A DNA stretch of 64,000 nt from Actinomadura sp. K4S16 (GTDB lineage Bacteria > Actinomycetota > Actinomycetes > Streptosporangiales > Streptosporangiaceae): positions 1 through 64,000 of the forward strand of contig NZ_BDDE01000009.1 in assembly GCF_008327685.1 (NCBI RefSeq). The letters run 5' to 3'. The translations under genes and the position numbers were made by a program. Numbering within the stretch: the first letter of the stretch is position 1; the number at the start of each line of letters is the position of its first letter. The notes beneath the pieces are model-generated. The model had not been told where the DNA came from, did no database searches, and saw only the letters and a program-made list of their open reading frames with translations. This document shows, piece after piece, positions 34,295-43,804 of this stretch.

Positions 34295-35824
34295 GTGACT
34301 GGTCAGCAGGTCTGGGGCGCGTGTCCGATTTGATCTTGATGGCTTGACTGTCGATCATGGTGGGATGTCTCCCGGGCCGCCGTCGTATGAGGAGCTTGCG
34401 GCGCTGGTGGTGGAGCTGTCGGCTCGGCTGGCCGAAGCGGACGCCCGGATCGCTGAGCTTGAGGCGCAGTTGGGGAAGAACTCTTCGAACTCCTCCAAGC
34501 CGCCCTCGTCGGACGGGCTGGTCAAGCCGTCGCCGAAGTCATTGCGGGGCCGCAGTGGCCGTCGTCCGGGCGGGCAGGCCGGGCATCGCGGGCAGACGCT
34601 GTGCCAGGTCGCCGATCCTGACCGGCGCCGGCGTCACGTGCCGGCGCGGTGCCGGGGGTGCGGCGCGGGACTGGCGGGTGCGGCCGAGGCGGGATCCGAG
34701 CGGCGGCAGGTGTTCGACATCCCGCCGATCAAGGTGCGGGTGACCGGGCATGAGCTGGTCCGCCGCCGGTGCGGGTGCGTCACTACCGCCGACGCCCCGG
34801 AAGGGGTGGACGCGCCGGTGCAGTACGGCCCGAACGTGGCCGCGATCGTCGTCTACTTGTATGTGGGGCAGTTCCTGTCCAAGGACCGTACCGCCAAAGC
34901 GCTGGCCGAGCTGTTCGGTACTGCGTTGTCGGCCGGGACGGTCGCGGCGATGACCGCACGCGCCGCCGCCGGGCTGGCTGCCGGGGGCGGGTTCGCCGAG
35001 CGGGTCCGTGATCGGCTCACCCAGGCGCAGGTGGCGCACTTCGACGAGACCGCGCTGCGGGTCGATCGGCGGCTGCGGTGGGTGCACTCGGCTTCCACCG
35101 GCAAATACGTGCTGATCACGGTGCACGACCGGCGTGGGGTCGAGGCGATGGACGCCGCCGGTGTCCTGCCCCGCTTCAACGGGATCGCGGTGCACGACGG
35201 GTGGGCGCCCTATGACACCTGCGACCAGGCCACACACGCTCGCTGCAACGCTCACGTCCTGCGTGAGCTGCAGGCCGTACTCGACCACCACGAGCGAACC
35301 GGCCACGCGGGCACCTGGTGCTGGGCGGCCCAAGCCGCCGACGCCCTGCGCACCATGAAACGCCTGGTCGACGCCTCGCTCGCCCGCGACGGCACCCTGA
35401 ACGGCGTCGACGAGACCAAGATGACCACGGCCAAGCACGCCTTCCGCTCGGCCGCTCGCCTGGGCATCAAAGCAACCGCGGCCCGCGCCGACAACCTGGA
35501 GAAAGACCACAACGCACTGGCCCGCCGGCTGCTGGAACACCATGACGATCACCTGCGGTTCACCGTGGACGCGCGGGTGCCGTTCGACAACAACGCGGCC
35601 GAGCGCGAGATCAGGATGATCAAGATCCGGCAGAAGGTGTCGGGCTGCCTGCGCACCCTGGCCGGAGCCCAGCAGTTCTGCCTCATCCGCTCCTACCCGG
35701 CCACCACCGCCAAGCAGGGGCTCGGCCTGCTGGACGCGCTCACCCGCCTCACCAACCGGCGCCCCTGGGTGCCTTCCGCAGCCTGAAATTCAGCTCACGC
35801 GCTCCCAAGCAGCTGACCAGTCAC
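34295..35824 (+). mobile_element. Complete IS66-family insertion sequence
   Basis: 1,530 bp bounded by imperfect terminal inverted repeats: GTGACTGGTCAGC at 34295 and its complement GCTGACCAGTCAC ending at 35824, matching over about 28 nt with a few mismatches. It carries a single transposase gene and no tnpA/tnpB accessory genes. The 8 bp on either side do not match, so no target duplication is left. Confidence 0.85.
34344..35786 (+). CDS. IS66-family transposase (TnpC type)
   Basis: 480 residues; a start at ATG 34365 is also possible. An N-terminal coiled coil (LAALVVELSARLAEADARIAELE) is followed by the hallmark LGKNSSNSSKPPSSDG and GRRPGGQAGHRG. A zinc-finger region has CRGCGAGL and RRCGCVT. 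The DDE core runs through VAHFDETALRVD, AVHDGWAPYD, HARCNAHVLRELQ and a C-terminal NNAAEREIRMIKIRQKVSG. All key segments are present, so the transposase may still be active. Confidence 0.95.
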   Translation: MTVDHGGMSPGPPSYEELAALVVELSARLAEADARIAELEAQLGKNSSNSSKPPSSDGLVKPSPKSLRGRSGRRPGGQAGHRGQTLCQVADPDRRRRHVPARCRGCGAGLAGAAEAGSERRQVFDIPPIKVRVTGHELVRRRCGCVTTADAPEGVDAPVQYGPNVAAIVVYLYVGQFLSKDRTAKALAELFGTALSAGTVAAMTARAAAGLAAGGGFAERVRDRLTQAQVAHFDETALRVDRRLRWVHSASTGKYVLITVHDRRGVEAMDAAGVLPRFNGIAVHDGWAPYDTCDQATHARCNAHVLRELQAVLDHHERTGHAGTWCWAAQAADALRTMKRLVDASLARDGTLNGVDETKMTTAKHAFRSAARLGIKATAARADNLEKDHNALARRLLEHHDDHLRFTVDARVPFDNNAAEREIRMIKIRQKVSGCLRTLAGAQQFCLIRSYPATTAKQGLGLLDALTRLTNRRPWVPSAA

Positions 35825-35825
35825 G

Positions 35826-36038
35826 ATCGCTCTAGCAATGCGCAACAGAAAAGTCACGAGGGCGACGGTGATTATTAACAACCCGAAGGGAGTCTGCTCA
35901 GGTCCCTATTCTTGCTCGACCGCAGTGCCATCGATTCTTCCTAGCGGGTCTAGCCTGACCATCTGGTGGAGAAATAGTGATGGGTGGAACGGAGTGACCC
36001 TTCTTGGAGGAGGCCAGTCCGCTTGTTGGACGAGTTGA
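35826..36038 (+). pseudogene. DddA-like SCP1.201-family deaminase toxin, C-terminal remnant
   Basis: Directly at the right IS66 end the frame reads IALAMRNRKVTRATVIINNP then GVCSGPYSCSTAVPSILPSG and LTIWW. This is the end of the SCP1.201-like cytidine deaminase fold, with the zinc-ligand cysteines in C-x5-C (CSGPYSC). The His-Glu half (HVE motif) that should lie upstream is missing, replaced by the insertion sequence. No deaminase sequence is found on the other side of IS66, so a deletion or rearrangement accompanied the insertion. Confidence 0.75.
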
Positions 36039-36048
36039 GGGGCGTATT

Positions 36049-36642
36049 ATGCTTGCGCTGCATGCATTCTTTCGGGGGCAGGTCCAGTATCATCTGGCAG
36101 ATACGAGACTGTCGTCTCTAATAGACGATGTGCTCGGCACGGCTGACGGAAGGGGCCTACCTTCGGGTGCCGGTCCGAATGATGTCCGCGCAACCTTTAT
36201 TCTTGCTGCTCCGCATCGAAACCCAGCCAAGGTGGACCTGGAGTTCGATAGTTATCTCCAGGTCATGACGAATGTTCATAGAATGCATGGAGCGCTAAAG
36301 TGGCTTCTTCCTGTTGGTTCTGTGGTTTCTGTGGAAGAATACTTGGCGAGCAATATTTGGCTTTCTGACAATCCGGAACCGCTCGCTGTGGATCCACTAA
36401 TTGTTGCTGATATGGATGACGGTCAGACTCTGGATATTCGTTGCGCCTTGCCAATCTCCAAGGTGCGTATGGTTGTAGAAGAATTTTGTAGGATGAGAAC
36501 GGGAAACCGCCCTGAGTCCATTAGTTGGGTTCCGGGTGATTTTAGAGGGCGCCGACTCGGCGGCGAGCAAGCCGTAGTTGGGCCAACGTACTGTGAGGAT
36601 CCATGGTGCCAAGTTTCTGGCTCGCTGCATCATAGCCATTAG
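36049..36642 (+). CDS. Imm1-family immunity protein
   Basis: 197 residues from ATG 36049, with GAGGGG upstream, 10 bp after the deaminase remnant. The Imm1 pattern is visible: YHLADTRLSSLIDDVL near the start, a VDLEFDSYLQVM strand, and the end VRMVVEEFCRMRTGNRPESISWV, matching the family's (E)F..TG.RPE.V.W. Imm1 proteins, including the DddA inhibitor, commonly follow SCP1.201 deaminases. Codon use is lower in GC than the chromosome. It looks intact and is now an orphan. Confidence 0.75.
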   Translation: MLALHAFFRGQVQYHLADTRLSSLIDDVLGTADGRGLPSGAGPNDVRATFILAAPHRNPAKVDLEFDSYLQVMTNVHRMHGALKWLLPVGSVVSVEEYLASNIWLSDNPEPLAVDPLIVADMDDGQTLDIRCALPISKVRMVVEEFCRMRTGNRPESISWVPGDFRGRRLGGEQAVVGPTYCEDPWCQVSGSLHHSH

Positions 36643-37088
36643 TGATCTGATCAAGCGAGGAGTATGCGACAGGTCCGTCCTGCAGATGCCGAGAATATCG
36701 TCCACATAGGTGAGAGCTCATGCGGCTGTTGTACAAGCGCCGGGTGCGGTGGTACTGGTTGTTCCCCTCCGAACGTCCGTGAACTGCGGTCACTGGGGGA
36801 CACTGATGGTGGCGGTCATCATTCGGGCGCTGGCGGGGCATTCTCGGATGCGCCAGTGAACTGACACGCCAACGAGCAAGCCGGTCACCGGAGCAGCTTT
36901 CCGGTAGTCCGAACGGGCCTGATACTTCCGGCTACCGTGGGTCAGCGCGGTCACCGGCGGCGGGGCGTTAATTCCGGGAGATCGCAACGGACTTAATCCT
37001 CCCTGAGGTGCGCTGTGGTGGATCGAAAGATGCCGTCTGACCTGCGGCGTTGTTGAATGGCAGCTTCTCGTGAGCTCGATTGATCGTG
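36643..37088. other. Gene-free stretch at the right part of the island
   Basis: No supported gene; only short frames on either strand without recognisable motifs. It ends at the third tRNA 3'-half. Confidence 0.3.
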
Positions 37089-37131
37089 TTCACACCGAAG
37101 AGGCCACTGGTTCGAACCCAGTATCGCCCAC
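37089..37131 (+). repeat. tRNA-Val 3'-half, copy 3 (attachment-site-like)
   Basis: Same 43-nt block as at 24637 (TTCACACCGAAGAGG ... ATCGCCCAC), again without a tRNA 5' half. It marks the right end of the island. Beyond it, both this copy and the others continue with CAGGTCAGAG after a short variable stretch. Confidence 0.78.
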
Positions 37132-37576
37132 GTTTTGCCAGGTCAGAGGCTTGCTCGGAGGAAGAGCAGGCCTCTTTGGCGTTGTCGCAGCACCGAAGAG
37201 GTCACGGGTTTCGCGCCGGCGGCGCATGCCCTCGCCTTCCACAGGGCCTTCTCCGCCCCCGGGGCAGGCCACCGGTAGTCCAGTGGGAGGAAATTGGGAG
37301 ATCATCTTTCTCCCACCGTGAACGTGGCCACGAGAAGACCGCGCTGCCGGTCACTCTGCGTGGTCGAAGGCGAAGTTGTTTGCTCGCCGCATACTCGTTC
37401 ACTGCCGCGAGCCAGGTCGGCGTGTCGCCTGCCTTGGGCGCCGTCGGCAGGTCACCTGGATCGACTGGAGGGTCACCGCTGCCACGTCGAACTGTCCGAT
37501 GGCCCTGGGATGGCCCGCTGGTGGGGGACGCCTTCACGGGTTCTGGCATCGTTCTCACCCGCGTTGCCGCTGCTCT
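37132..37576. other. Island right flank, with a degenerate fourth tRNA 3' piece
   Basis: No convincing gene. CACCGAAGAGGTCACGGGTT at 37191-37210 repeats part of the tRNA-Val block with one change in the T stem, suggesting an older integration scar. The rest shows no recognised motif on either strand. Confidence 0.4.
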
Positions 37577-38854
37577 TCACAGGTAGCGAAGCCAGAGGTA
37601 CGGCACCGACAGCGCCACCGTGACGGTGGTGACGATCAGGCCGTACTTGGTGAATTGCCAGAAGCTGATCGGTGTGCCGTTGCGGGCGGCGATGCCGAGG
37701 ACGACGACGTTGGCGCTGGCGCCGATCGCGGTGGCGTTGCCGCCGAGGTCGGCGCCGAGGGCGAGTGCCCACCACAGGACGGTGCCGTCCCCGGCGGGTT
37801 GCTGTTGGACGAGGTCGGAGACGATCGGGCTCATGGTGGCGACGTAGGGGATGTTGTCCACGATGGCCGACAGAACGGCCGAGGCCCACAGCAGGAGCAT
37901 GGTCGCGAGCCCGAGCCGGCCGTCGGTGGCGTCGGTGGCGGCGCGGGAGATGTCGCCGATGACGCCGGTCTCGACCAGGCCGCCGACCATGACGAACAGG
38001 CCGGCGAAGAAGACGAGCGTCAGCCACTCGACTTCTTCCAGCGCCTGTTCGGTGGTGACCTTGGTGGCGGCGACCAGCAGTCCGGCGCCCAGCAGGGCCA
38101 CCACGGACGGCTCGTAATGGAGTACCGGGTGCAGGACGAAGGCGATGATCACCAGTCCGAGCACGGCAAGGCTCTGCCAGAGCAGCCGCCGGTCGGTGAT
38201 GGCCTCCTTCTCCTGCAGGGCCATGACGGCGGCGGCGCGGTCTTCGTCGTAGACGAACGCGCTGCGGAACAGCCAGCGGCACAGCAGGCAGAAGACCACC
38301 ATCAGCACCACGATCAGCGGGGCCAGGTTGACCAGGAAGTCGTTGAACGACAGGTCACCGCGGCTGGCGATGATGATGTTGGGCGGGTCGCCGACCAGCG
38401 TGGCGGCACCGCCGATGTTGGAGGCCATCACCTCGGCGATCAGGTACGGGACGACCTTGAGCCCGAGTCGTTCGCAGACCAGGAACGTGACCGGGGCGAT
38501 CAGCAGCACGGTGGTGACGTTGTCCAGCAGCGCCGAGGCCAGCGCGGTGATGACGGCGAGCATCACCATCAGCCGGTAGGGCTTGCCGCGGGCGCGCTTG
38601 GCGGCCCAGATCGCCACGAACTCGAACACACCGGTCTGCCGCAGCACCGAGACGATCACCATCATGCCCAGCAGCAGGAAGATGACGTTCCAGTCGATGC
38701 CCGACTCGGTGGAGAAGAACGCCTTCTGCGCATCGGTGATGTGGAAGAGCAGCATCAGCCCCGCGCCGCCGAGTGCGACGGCGGTGCGGTGGATCTTCTC
38801 CGACGCGATCAGGATGTAGGCGACGACGAAAACGACGATGGCGGCGATTGCCAA
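37577..38854 (-). CDS. ArsB/NhaD-family ion transporter
   Basis: 425 residues, mostly membrane, with about eleven helices. Ion-transporter superfamily landmarks appear in both halves: [20 protein letters not shown] and [20 protein letters not shown] in the first; [20 protein letters not shown] and [18 protein letters not shown] in the second. This is the SLC13/ArsB/P-protein pattern. Members extrude Na+ for H+ (NhaD) or move arsenite or dicarboxylates. It is followed after 12 bp on the same strand by reading from the Na+/H+ antiporter gene, so a role in sodium or anion balance is plausible. Substrate not fixed. Confidence 0.88.
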   Translation of the reverse strand: MAIAAIVVFVVAYILIASEKIHRTAVALGGAGLMLLFHITDAQKAFFSTESGIDWNVIFLLLGMMVIVSVLRQTGVFEFVAIWAAKRARGKPYRLMVMLAVITALASALLDNVTTVLLIAPVTFLVCERLGLKVVPYLIAEVMASNIGGAATLVGDPPNIIIASRGDLSFNDFLVNLAPLIVVLMVVFCLLCRWLFRSAFVYDEDRAAAVMALQEKEAITDRRLLWQSLAVLGLVIIAFVLHPVLHYEPSVVALLGAGLLVAATKVTTEQALEEVEWLTLVFFAGLFVMVGGLVETGVIGDISRAATDATDGRLGLATMLLLWASAVLSAIVDNIPYVATMSPIVSDLVQQQPAGDGTVLWWALALGADLGGNATAIGASANVVVLGIAARNGTPISFWQFTKYGLIVTTVTVALSVPYLWLRYL

Positions 38855-38866
38855 GAAGGCTCCTGG

Positions 38867-40153
38867 TCATTGCGGGCGGTCACGGGAATGATCTTCAGAT
38901 CGCGCTGGTGGGGAGGCTTCGTCCTGCGCCTTGCCGGCGGCTCCGGGACGCCGGATGCGGGTGCGGGTGCGCTCGAACCAGGCCGGTACTTCGCGTTCCT
39001 CGTCGAAGCCGCGTGCGACGACGATGTCGGTGGAGGAGTGCGCGAGGATCGACAGGGTGATGGTGACGCCGACGAGGTGGAAGATCTTCTCGCCGGCGGG
39101 GATGCCCGACTCCAGGACGAGCAGCCCGTAGACGACCGAGGCGAAGCCCTTGGGCCCGAACCACATCACCGCGGCCTGTTCGCGGGCGGTGAGTCCGGAG
39201 CGCAGGAAGGACACCCAGATCGCCACCGGGCGCGCGACCACGAGGGCGAGGACGGCGAAGGCCCAGCCGGTCCAGCCGACGTCGCCGAGGAAGGCGGGGG
39301 ACAGCAGCGCGCCGAACACCAGCAGGGCGGCGAGTTTGAGCAGTTCGGCGACCAGCTCGCCGAACTGCTCGAACGTCTCGCGGTGGCGGTGCCCGACGGT
39401 CGCGACGGTGACGCCGGCGGCGAACGCGGCCAGGAACAGGTTGCCGTGCGTGGCCTGGGCGGTGGCCAGGACGAGCAGCCCGATGGCGACGGCGTTCAGC
39501 GGCTCGTACTTGGGCGCGATCGCGAACCACCGGGTCCGCACCAGCATGATCGCGGCCCACGGGATCGCCACGCCGATGGCCACCCCGCCGGCCAGCTCGG
39601 CGCCCAGCTCACCCAGATGCAGGCTCTCCTCGCCCCGCGCGATCGCCAGGAACAGCACTACGAACGGCAGGACGAGCCCGTCGTTGACGCCCGACTCGAC
39701 GTTGAGCAGATGGCGCAGCCGCGGCGGCACCTTGTCGTTGCCGACCAGCGCGGCGGCGAACACCGGGTCGGTCGGGGTGAGGATCGCCGCGATCAGCAGC
39801 GACTCCACCCAGCCGAGCCCGACGACGTAGTGCGCGAAGAGCGCGGTGACCAGCAGCGTGAGAGGCAGTCCCCAGCCGAGGGCGCGGCCGGGCAGCCGCC
39901 AGGCGCTGCGCAGGTCCTGCCAGCCCGCGTGCATGCCGTCGGTGAACAGCACGGCGAACAGCGCCAGCTCCGCCAGCTCGGACACCAGCGTGTCGCCCGG
40001 CTTCAGAGTGACAACGCCGGTGACGCCGTCGCCAAGCAGGAACCCGCCGACCAGGAACAGCGCCGCCGTCGACAGCACGGTGCGGTGGGCGAGGTTGGAC
40101 ACCAGCACCGCCAGCAGCAGCATGGCGGCGAAGGCGAGCAGGAGGTTGGTCAT
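38867..40153 (-). CDS. Na+/H+ (cation:proton) antiporter, CPA family
   Basis: 428 residues with about twelve helices. The functional core includes LLIAAILTPTDPVFAAALVG (paired unwound-helix region with Asp) and NVESGVNDGLVLPFVVLFLA, the Asn/Asp ion site of NhaP-type exchangers. It ends in a short basic cytoplasmic tail. It is upstream of, and probably co-transcribed with, the NhaD/ArsB-like gene. A divergent CBS-domain gene starts 146 bp away and may sense energy or ionic state. Confidence 0.9.
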   Translation of the reverse strand: MTNLLLAFAAMLLLAVLVSNLAHRTVLSTAALFLVGGFLLGDGVTGVVTLKPGDTLVSELAELALFAVLFTDGMHAGWQDLRSAWRLPGRALGWGLPLTLLVTALFAHYVVGLGWVESLLIAAILTPTDPVFAAALVGNDKVPPRLRHLLNVESGVNDGLVLPFVVLFLAIARGEESLHLGELGAELAGGVAIGVAIPWAAIMLVRTRWFAIAPKYEPLNAVAIGLLVLATAQATHGNLFLAAFAAGVTVATVGHRHRETFEQFGELVAELLKLAALLVFGALLSPAFLGDVGWTGWAFAVLALVVARPVAIWVSFLRSGLTAREQAAVMWFGPKGFASVVYGLLVLESGIPAGEKIFHLVGVTITLSILAHSSTDIVVARGFDEEREVPAWFERTRTRIRRPGAAGKAQDEASPPARSEDHSRDRPQ

Positions 40154-40299
40154 ACCGGGGCTCTTTCGGGAAGGGCGGACGCAGTGCCGACCAGACTTCC
40201 CGGCTCACCAGCCAATGACCCTAACGGATCCGAGCGCGCTTATCTGCACGGCGCCCACCGGGAGCGCCCTCGCCCCGCGCCGTCGGTTACGTTGGGGCG

Positions 40300-40770
40300 A
40301 TGCGCGCACGAGACCTCGCCGTCGACTACCCGACCGTCTCGCCGGACAGCAGTGCGCTGGACGCGGCCCGGCTGGTGGCCGAGCACCGGCTCGCGGGCCT
40401 TATCGTCGTCGACTCCGACCGCCGTCCCATCGCGGTGATCCCGGGGTCGCAACTCCTGCGGTACATCATTCCGGCGCACGTCCGTGACGACCCCGCCTTG
40501 GCCCGTGTCTACGACGAACGCCACGCCGACCTGCTGTGCGCGGAGCTCGCCGGGAAGACCGTCGCCGACCTGCTGGCAGAGGAGCGGACGGCGTTGCCCG
40601 CCGTCGACGCCCAGGCCACCGCCATGGAGATCGCCAGCGTGATGGCGGCCGACCGCAGCCCCGTCGTCGCGGTCAGCGGCGAACCCGACCGGACCGATGC
40701 CCCGATGATCGGTGTCATCACTGTCGCGCACCTCCTCGACCGGCTCCTGCCCGGGCCCATCACGGACTAG
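40300..40770 (+). CDS. CBS-domain protein
   Basis: 156 residues made of two CBS motifs: VSPDSSALDAARLVAEHRLA with GLIVVDSDRRPIAVIPGSQL, then DAQATAMEIASVMAADRSPV with GVITVAHLLDRLLPG. CBS pairs bind adenosine nucleotides and regulate partner proteins. It stands alone, divergent from the antiporter genes, so it may regulate one of them in trans. An inserted helical piece between the two motifs contains VADLLAEERTALPA. Confidence 0.88.
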   Translation: MRARDLAVDYPTVSPDSSALDAARLVAEHRLAGLIVVDSDRRPIAVIPGSQLLRYIIPAHVRDDPALARVYDERHADLLCAELAGKTVADLLAEERTALPAVDAQATAMEIASVMAADRSPVVAVSGEPDRTDAPMIGVITVAHLLDRLLPGPITD

Positions 40771-40870
40771 AAGGCGCCGCCGTACGATCTCGGCCGTCGG
40801 TCAGCCGAGGTTGGCCTGCGGGGCCGCAGGCCACGGCATCCGGGCCCTGACCACCGAGCGGGAGCAGCTC

Positions 40871-41743
40871 ATGGAGCGAGCCACGACGTTGATCGACCTT
40901 CCGGCCGGGCCGGTGGAGTACCGGCTGGAGGAGCGCGGCCCGCGCGTGGTGCTGATGCTGCACGGCGGGCACATGCGTGCGGGGCTGCCACTGGGCGAGG
41001 AGGTGTTCGCCGATGCCGGTTGCACCGTGTTGGCAGTCTCCCGCCCGGGCTACGGCCGTACACCGCTGGCCACCGGCGCCATACCCGATCAGTTCGCCGC
41101 TGTGATCGGCGATCTGTGCCGCAGGCTCGGCATCGACTCGCTGAGCGCCGTCGTCGGCCAGTCGGCCGGCGGCCCTACCGCGGTGACGGTGGCGGCCTTC
41201 CTCCCCGACCTGGTCGAACGCGTCATCCTGGAAAGCGCGGTCGGGCTGCTGCCCTGGCCCGATCGACGCACCCGAGTGGGCGCGAGCATCGTGTTCCACC
41301 CCGGGGCCGAACCGGTCACCTGGGCGCTGCTCCATACTCTGATGCACCGCGCTCCCGGGCTGGGCCTGAAGATGCTGCTGCACGACCTGACGCGACGCCC
41401 GATCAACGAACTGCTGGCCGCTCTCACCACCGCTCAGCGCGCCGCGTTGCTGGAGTTGTTCGGTCGGATGCGCTCAGGCGCCGGATTCGTCAACGACATC
41501 CGCACCATGACCGCACCGCGCCATCTCGACACCCTGGCCGCGTATGCCGCCCGGCTGCGCCAACCCACTCTCGTGATCGCCGCCCGGGACGACGGGGCGG
41601 TCCCCTACGCTCACGCCGAGACCCTGGCGCGCACCATCCCCGGCGCCCGCCTGATCACCAGTGCCGCCCCCAGCCACATGATCTGGCTCGGCGACGACTA
41701 CCCCGCCATCACCGCCGCCATCACCGCCTTCCTGGCAGGCTGA
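40871..41743 (+). CDS. Alpha/beta-fold hydrolase
   Basis: 290 residues from ATG 40871, preceded by GGGAGC; the earlier frame start reads through non-conserved sequence. The catalytic triad is visible: nucleophile Ser in VVGQSAGGPTAV, Asp in VIAARDDGAVPY and His in SAAPSHMIWLGDD. The oxyanion strand is MLHGGHMRAGL. No signal peptide, so it is cytoplasmic. It follows the CBS gene by 100 bp on the same strand. Substrate unknown; esterases, lactonases and C-C hydrolases share this pattern. Confidence 0.9.
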   Translation: MERATTLIDLPAGPVEYRLEERGPRVVLMLHGGHMRAGLPLGEEVFADAGCTVLAVSRPGYGRTPLATGAIPDQFAAVIGDLCRRLGIDSLSAVVGQSAGGPTAVTVAAFLPDLVERVILESAVGLLPWPDRRTRVGASIVFHPGAEPVTWALLHTLMHRAPGLGLKMLLHDLTRRPINELLAALTTAQRAALLELFGRMRSGAGFVNDIRTMTAPRHLDTLAAYAARLRQPTLVIAARDDGAVPYAHAETLARTIPGARLITSAAPSHMIWLGDDYPAITAAITAFLAG

Positions 41744-41847
41744 CTCGTCCCCTCCATCCGCTTGTCAGGCATCGCGCGAGCCGAGTCTCCACCGCCTTGC
41801 GTCCCCAATCGATCATGCGGACCGGGTAGTCGGACTTTGCGGGCTCC

Positions 41848-42510
41848 TCAGAGTCGTTCGGTGAATCGTTCGGCCTTGGCGATGGGGCCGGCGACGATGA
41901 TGACGTCGCCGTACTGCAGGATGGTGTCGGCGGTGGCGTAGGTGAACTGCTCGCCGACCGACTTCACGCAGACCACGGTCACGCCGTGTTTGGAGCGCAG
42001 GCGGGTCTCTCCCAGCGGGACACCGACGATGTCGCGGGGCGGGTGAGTCTTGACCAGGGCGAAGTCCTCGTCCACTTCGATGTAGTCGAGCATGCGGCCG
42101 CTGACCAGATGAGCGACCCGCTCGCCCATGTCGTTCTCGGGCAGGACGATGTGGTGGGCGCCGATCCGTTCCAGGATGCGCTTGTGCTGATGGGTGACGG
42201 CCTTGGCCCAGATGTCGTCGACCTCCAGTTCGGTCAGCAGGGAGGTCGTCAGGATGCTGGCCTCCAGATCACCGCCGATGGCGACCACCGCGCGATGGAA
42301 TTCCGCGACGCCCAGTTCACGCAGCGCCTCCAGATCCGTGGCGTCGGCCGTGACGACATGCGTGAGCTGCCCCGACAGGGCTTGGACGATCTTGGGGCGG
42401 TGGTCGATGGCCAGCACCTCCGAACCGCGTCTGGCCAGTTCCAAAGCCAGCGCGGTGCCGAAGCGTCCCAACCCGATCACCACGACGGGGTCGTTCCTGT
42501 GGTCAGCCAA
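41848..42510 (-). CDS. TrkA/KtrA-type potassium channel regulatory subunit
   Basis: 220 residues. The N-terminal RCK domain has the NAD-binding loop VIGLGRFGTALALELARRGSE and VVTADATDLEALRELGV. The C-terminal RCK_C domain carries LPENDMGERVAHLVSGRMLD and VCVKSVGEQFTYATADTIL. It overlaps the end of the TrkH/KtrB gene by 8 bp, so the two are co-translated. It gates potassium uptake in response to nucleotides, possibly including cyclic di-AMP. Confidence 0.95.
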   Translation of the reverse strand: MADHRNDPVVVIGLGRFGTALALELARRGSEVLAIDHRPKIVQALSGQLTHVVTADATDLEALRELGVAEFHRAVVAIGGDLEASILTTSLLTELEVDDIWAKAVTHQHKRILERIGAHHIVLPENDMGERVAHLVSGRMLDYIEVDEDFALVKTHPPRDIVGVPLGETRLRSKHGVTVVCVKSVGEQFTYATADTILQYGDVIIVAGPIAKAERFTERL

Positions 42511-43804
42511 CGATGGGTCGCTCCTCCGGTAGTTCGTAGCGTTGCGCGCGCTCGCGCAGCGCGAGCGCGGTGGCGAATGTCAGCGGCCCGATCCGGCCGA
42601 GGAACATCAGCCCGATCAGCAGGAGCTGCCCGCCGCCTGGAAGCTCGGCGGTGATCCCGGTGGACAGGCCGACGGTGCCGAACGCCGAGGTCACCTCGAA
42701 CAGCACCCGGTCCAGCGAATGGGGGGTCAGCGTCAGCAACGTGAACGTCACCGCGGTGATCATTCCGATGCTCAGCAGCACGATCGCCGTCGCCTGCCGC
42801 TGGGTCCCTGCGGGCAGCCGCCGGTGACCGACGTTGACCTGGGTTTCTCCGCGCATCTCGGCCCACAGAACGAACCCCAGCAGCCCGAAAGTGGTGACCT
42901 TGATCCCGCCCGCGGTGCCCGCGCTGCCGCCGCCGATGAACATCAGGACGTCGGTGGCCATCCAGCTCTCCGGCCGCATCTGGGCGATGTCGATGGTGTT
43001 GAAGCCGGCGGTGCGCGGCATGACCGCCGCCGTGAACCCCGCCAGCAACCGCGCCGGCGTCGGCAGCCCGCCGAGCGTCCCGGGGTTGTTCCACTCGGCC
43101 GATGTCAGTACGAGCGTGCCGCCGGTCAGCAGCAGCGCGGTCATGCCCAGCGTGACCCGGGTCAAGACCGTCCATGTGCCAGGGCGCCGCCAGTTGCGGG
43201 CCAGATCGAACACCACCGGGAAGCCGAGCCCGCCGATGAGGATCGCCGCGCAGATCGTCAGATTGATCCACGGGTCCGCCGCGAACCGGACGAGGCTGTC
43301 AGGCCATAGCGCGAACCCGGCGTTGTTGAACGCCGACACCGCATGGAACATCCCCAAATAGAGGGCACGGCCGATGGGTTCGCCGTAGCCCTGGACCAGC
43401 CGGACGGTCAACACTGCCGCGACCAGCGCCTCCGACACCAGGCTGAACACCACCACCTGCCGGACGACGCGCCGCACATCGGTCATCCGCATGGTCTTGG
43501 TCTCGGCCTGGGCCACCATCCGGGCCCGCAGCCCCAAGCGGCGCGACAGCAGGATCGCGAACAGGGTGGCGAGCGTCATCAGGCCAAGACCGCCCACCTG
43601 GATGAGCCCCAGGATGACGACCTCACCGAACGTCGACCAGTACGAGCCGGTATCGACGGTGACCAGGCCGGTCACGCAGACCGCCGACGTCGCGGTGAAG
43701 AACGCGTCCCGCCAGTGCGCCGCATCGCCGCTCTCGGTCGCCTGCGGCAAGGCCAGTAGCAGCGTCCCGGCCGCGATCACGACCGCGAACCCGCTGACCA
43801 CCAC
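42503..43804 (-). CDS. TrkH/KtrB-type potassium uptake channel subunit
   Basis: 433 residues from GTG 43804. Similarity to the family extends upstream (RFQHPAQVVVSGFA), with a GGAGGG site and only a CTG near 43,860, so the real start may be about 20 codons earlier. Four M1-P-M2 repeats have selectivity loops such as TATSAVCVTGLVTVDTG, VSAFNNAGFALWPDSL, GGGSAGTAGGIKV and TSAFGTVGLSTGITAEL. It partners with the following KtrA-like subunit to import K+. Confidence 0.95.
   Translation of the reverse strand: MVVSGFAVVIAAGTLLLALPQATESGDAAHWRDAFFTATSAVCVTGLVTVDTGSYWSTFGEVVILGLIQVGGLGLMTLATLFAILLSRRLGLRARMVAQAETKTMRMTDVRRVVRQVVVFSLVSEALVAAVLTVRLVQGYGEPIGRALYLGMFHAVSAFNNAGFALWPDSLVRFAADPWINLTICAAILIGGLGFPVVFDLARNWRRPGTWTVLTRVTLGMTALLLTGGTLVLTSAEWNNPGTLGGLPTPARLLAGFTAAVMPRTAGFNTIDIAQMRPESWMATDVLMFIGGGSAGTAGGIKVTTFGLLGFVLWAEMRGETQVNVGHRRLPAGTQRQATAIVLLSIGMITAVTFTLLTLTPHSLDRVLFEVTSAFGTVGLSTGITAELPGGGQLLLIGLMFLGRIGPLTFATALALRERAQRYELPEERPIVG

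Noticed and set aside
34287..35832. Target-site duplication for IS66
   Set aside because: The 8 bp outside the inverted repeats (TTCTAAG-side and GATCGCTC-side) do not match.
36790..36987. Short minus-strand frame near the right island end
   Set aside because: Some resemblance to short proteins annotated in other actinomycetes, but no ribosome site and no family I could name.
37376..40438. 1,020-codon plus-strand frame rich in Gly, Asp, Gln and Arg
   Set aside because: Antisense to two clear membrane transporter genes. The low-complexity composition is typical of a high-GC shadow frame.
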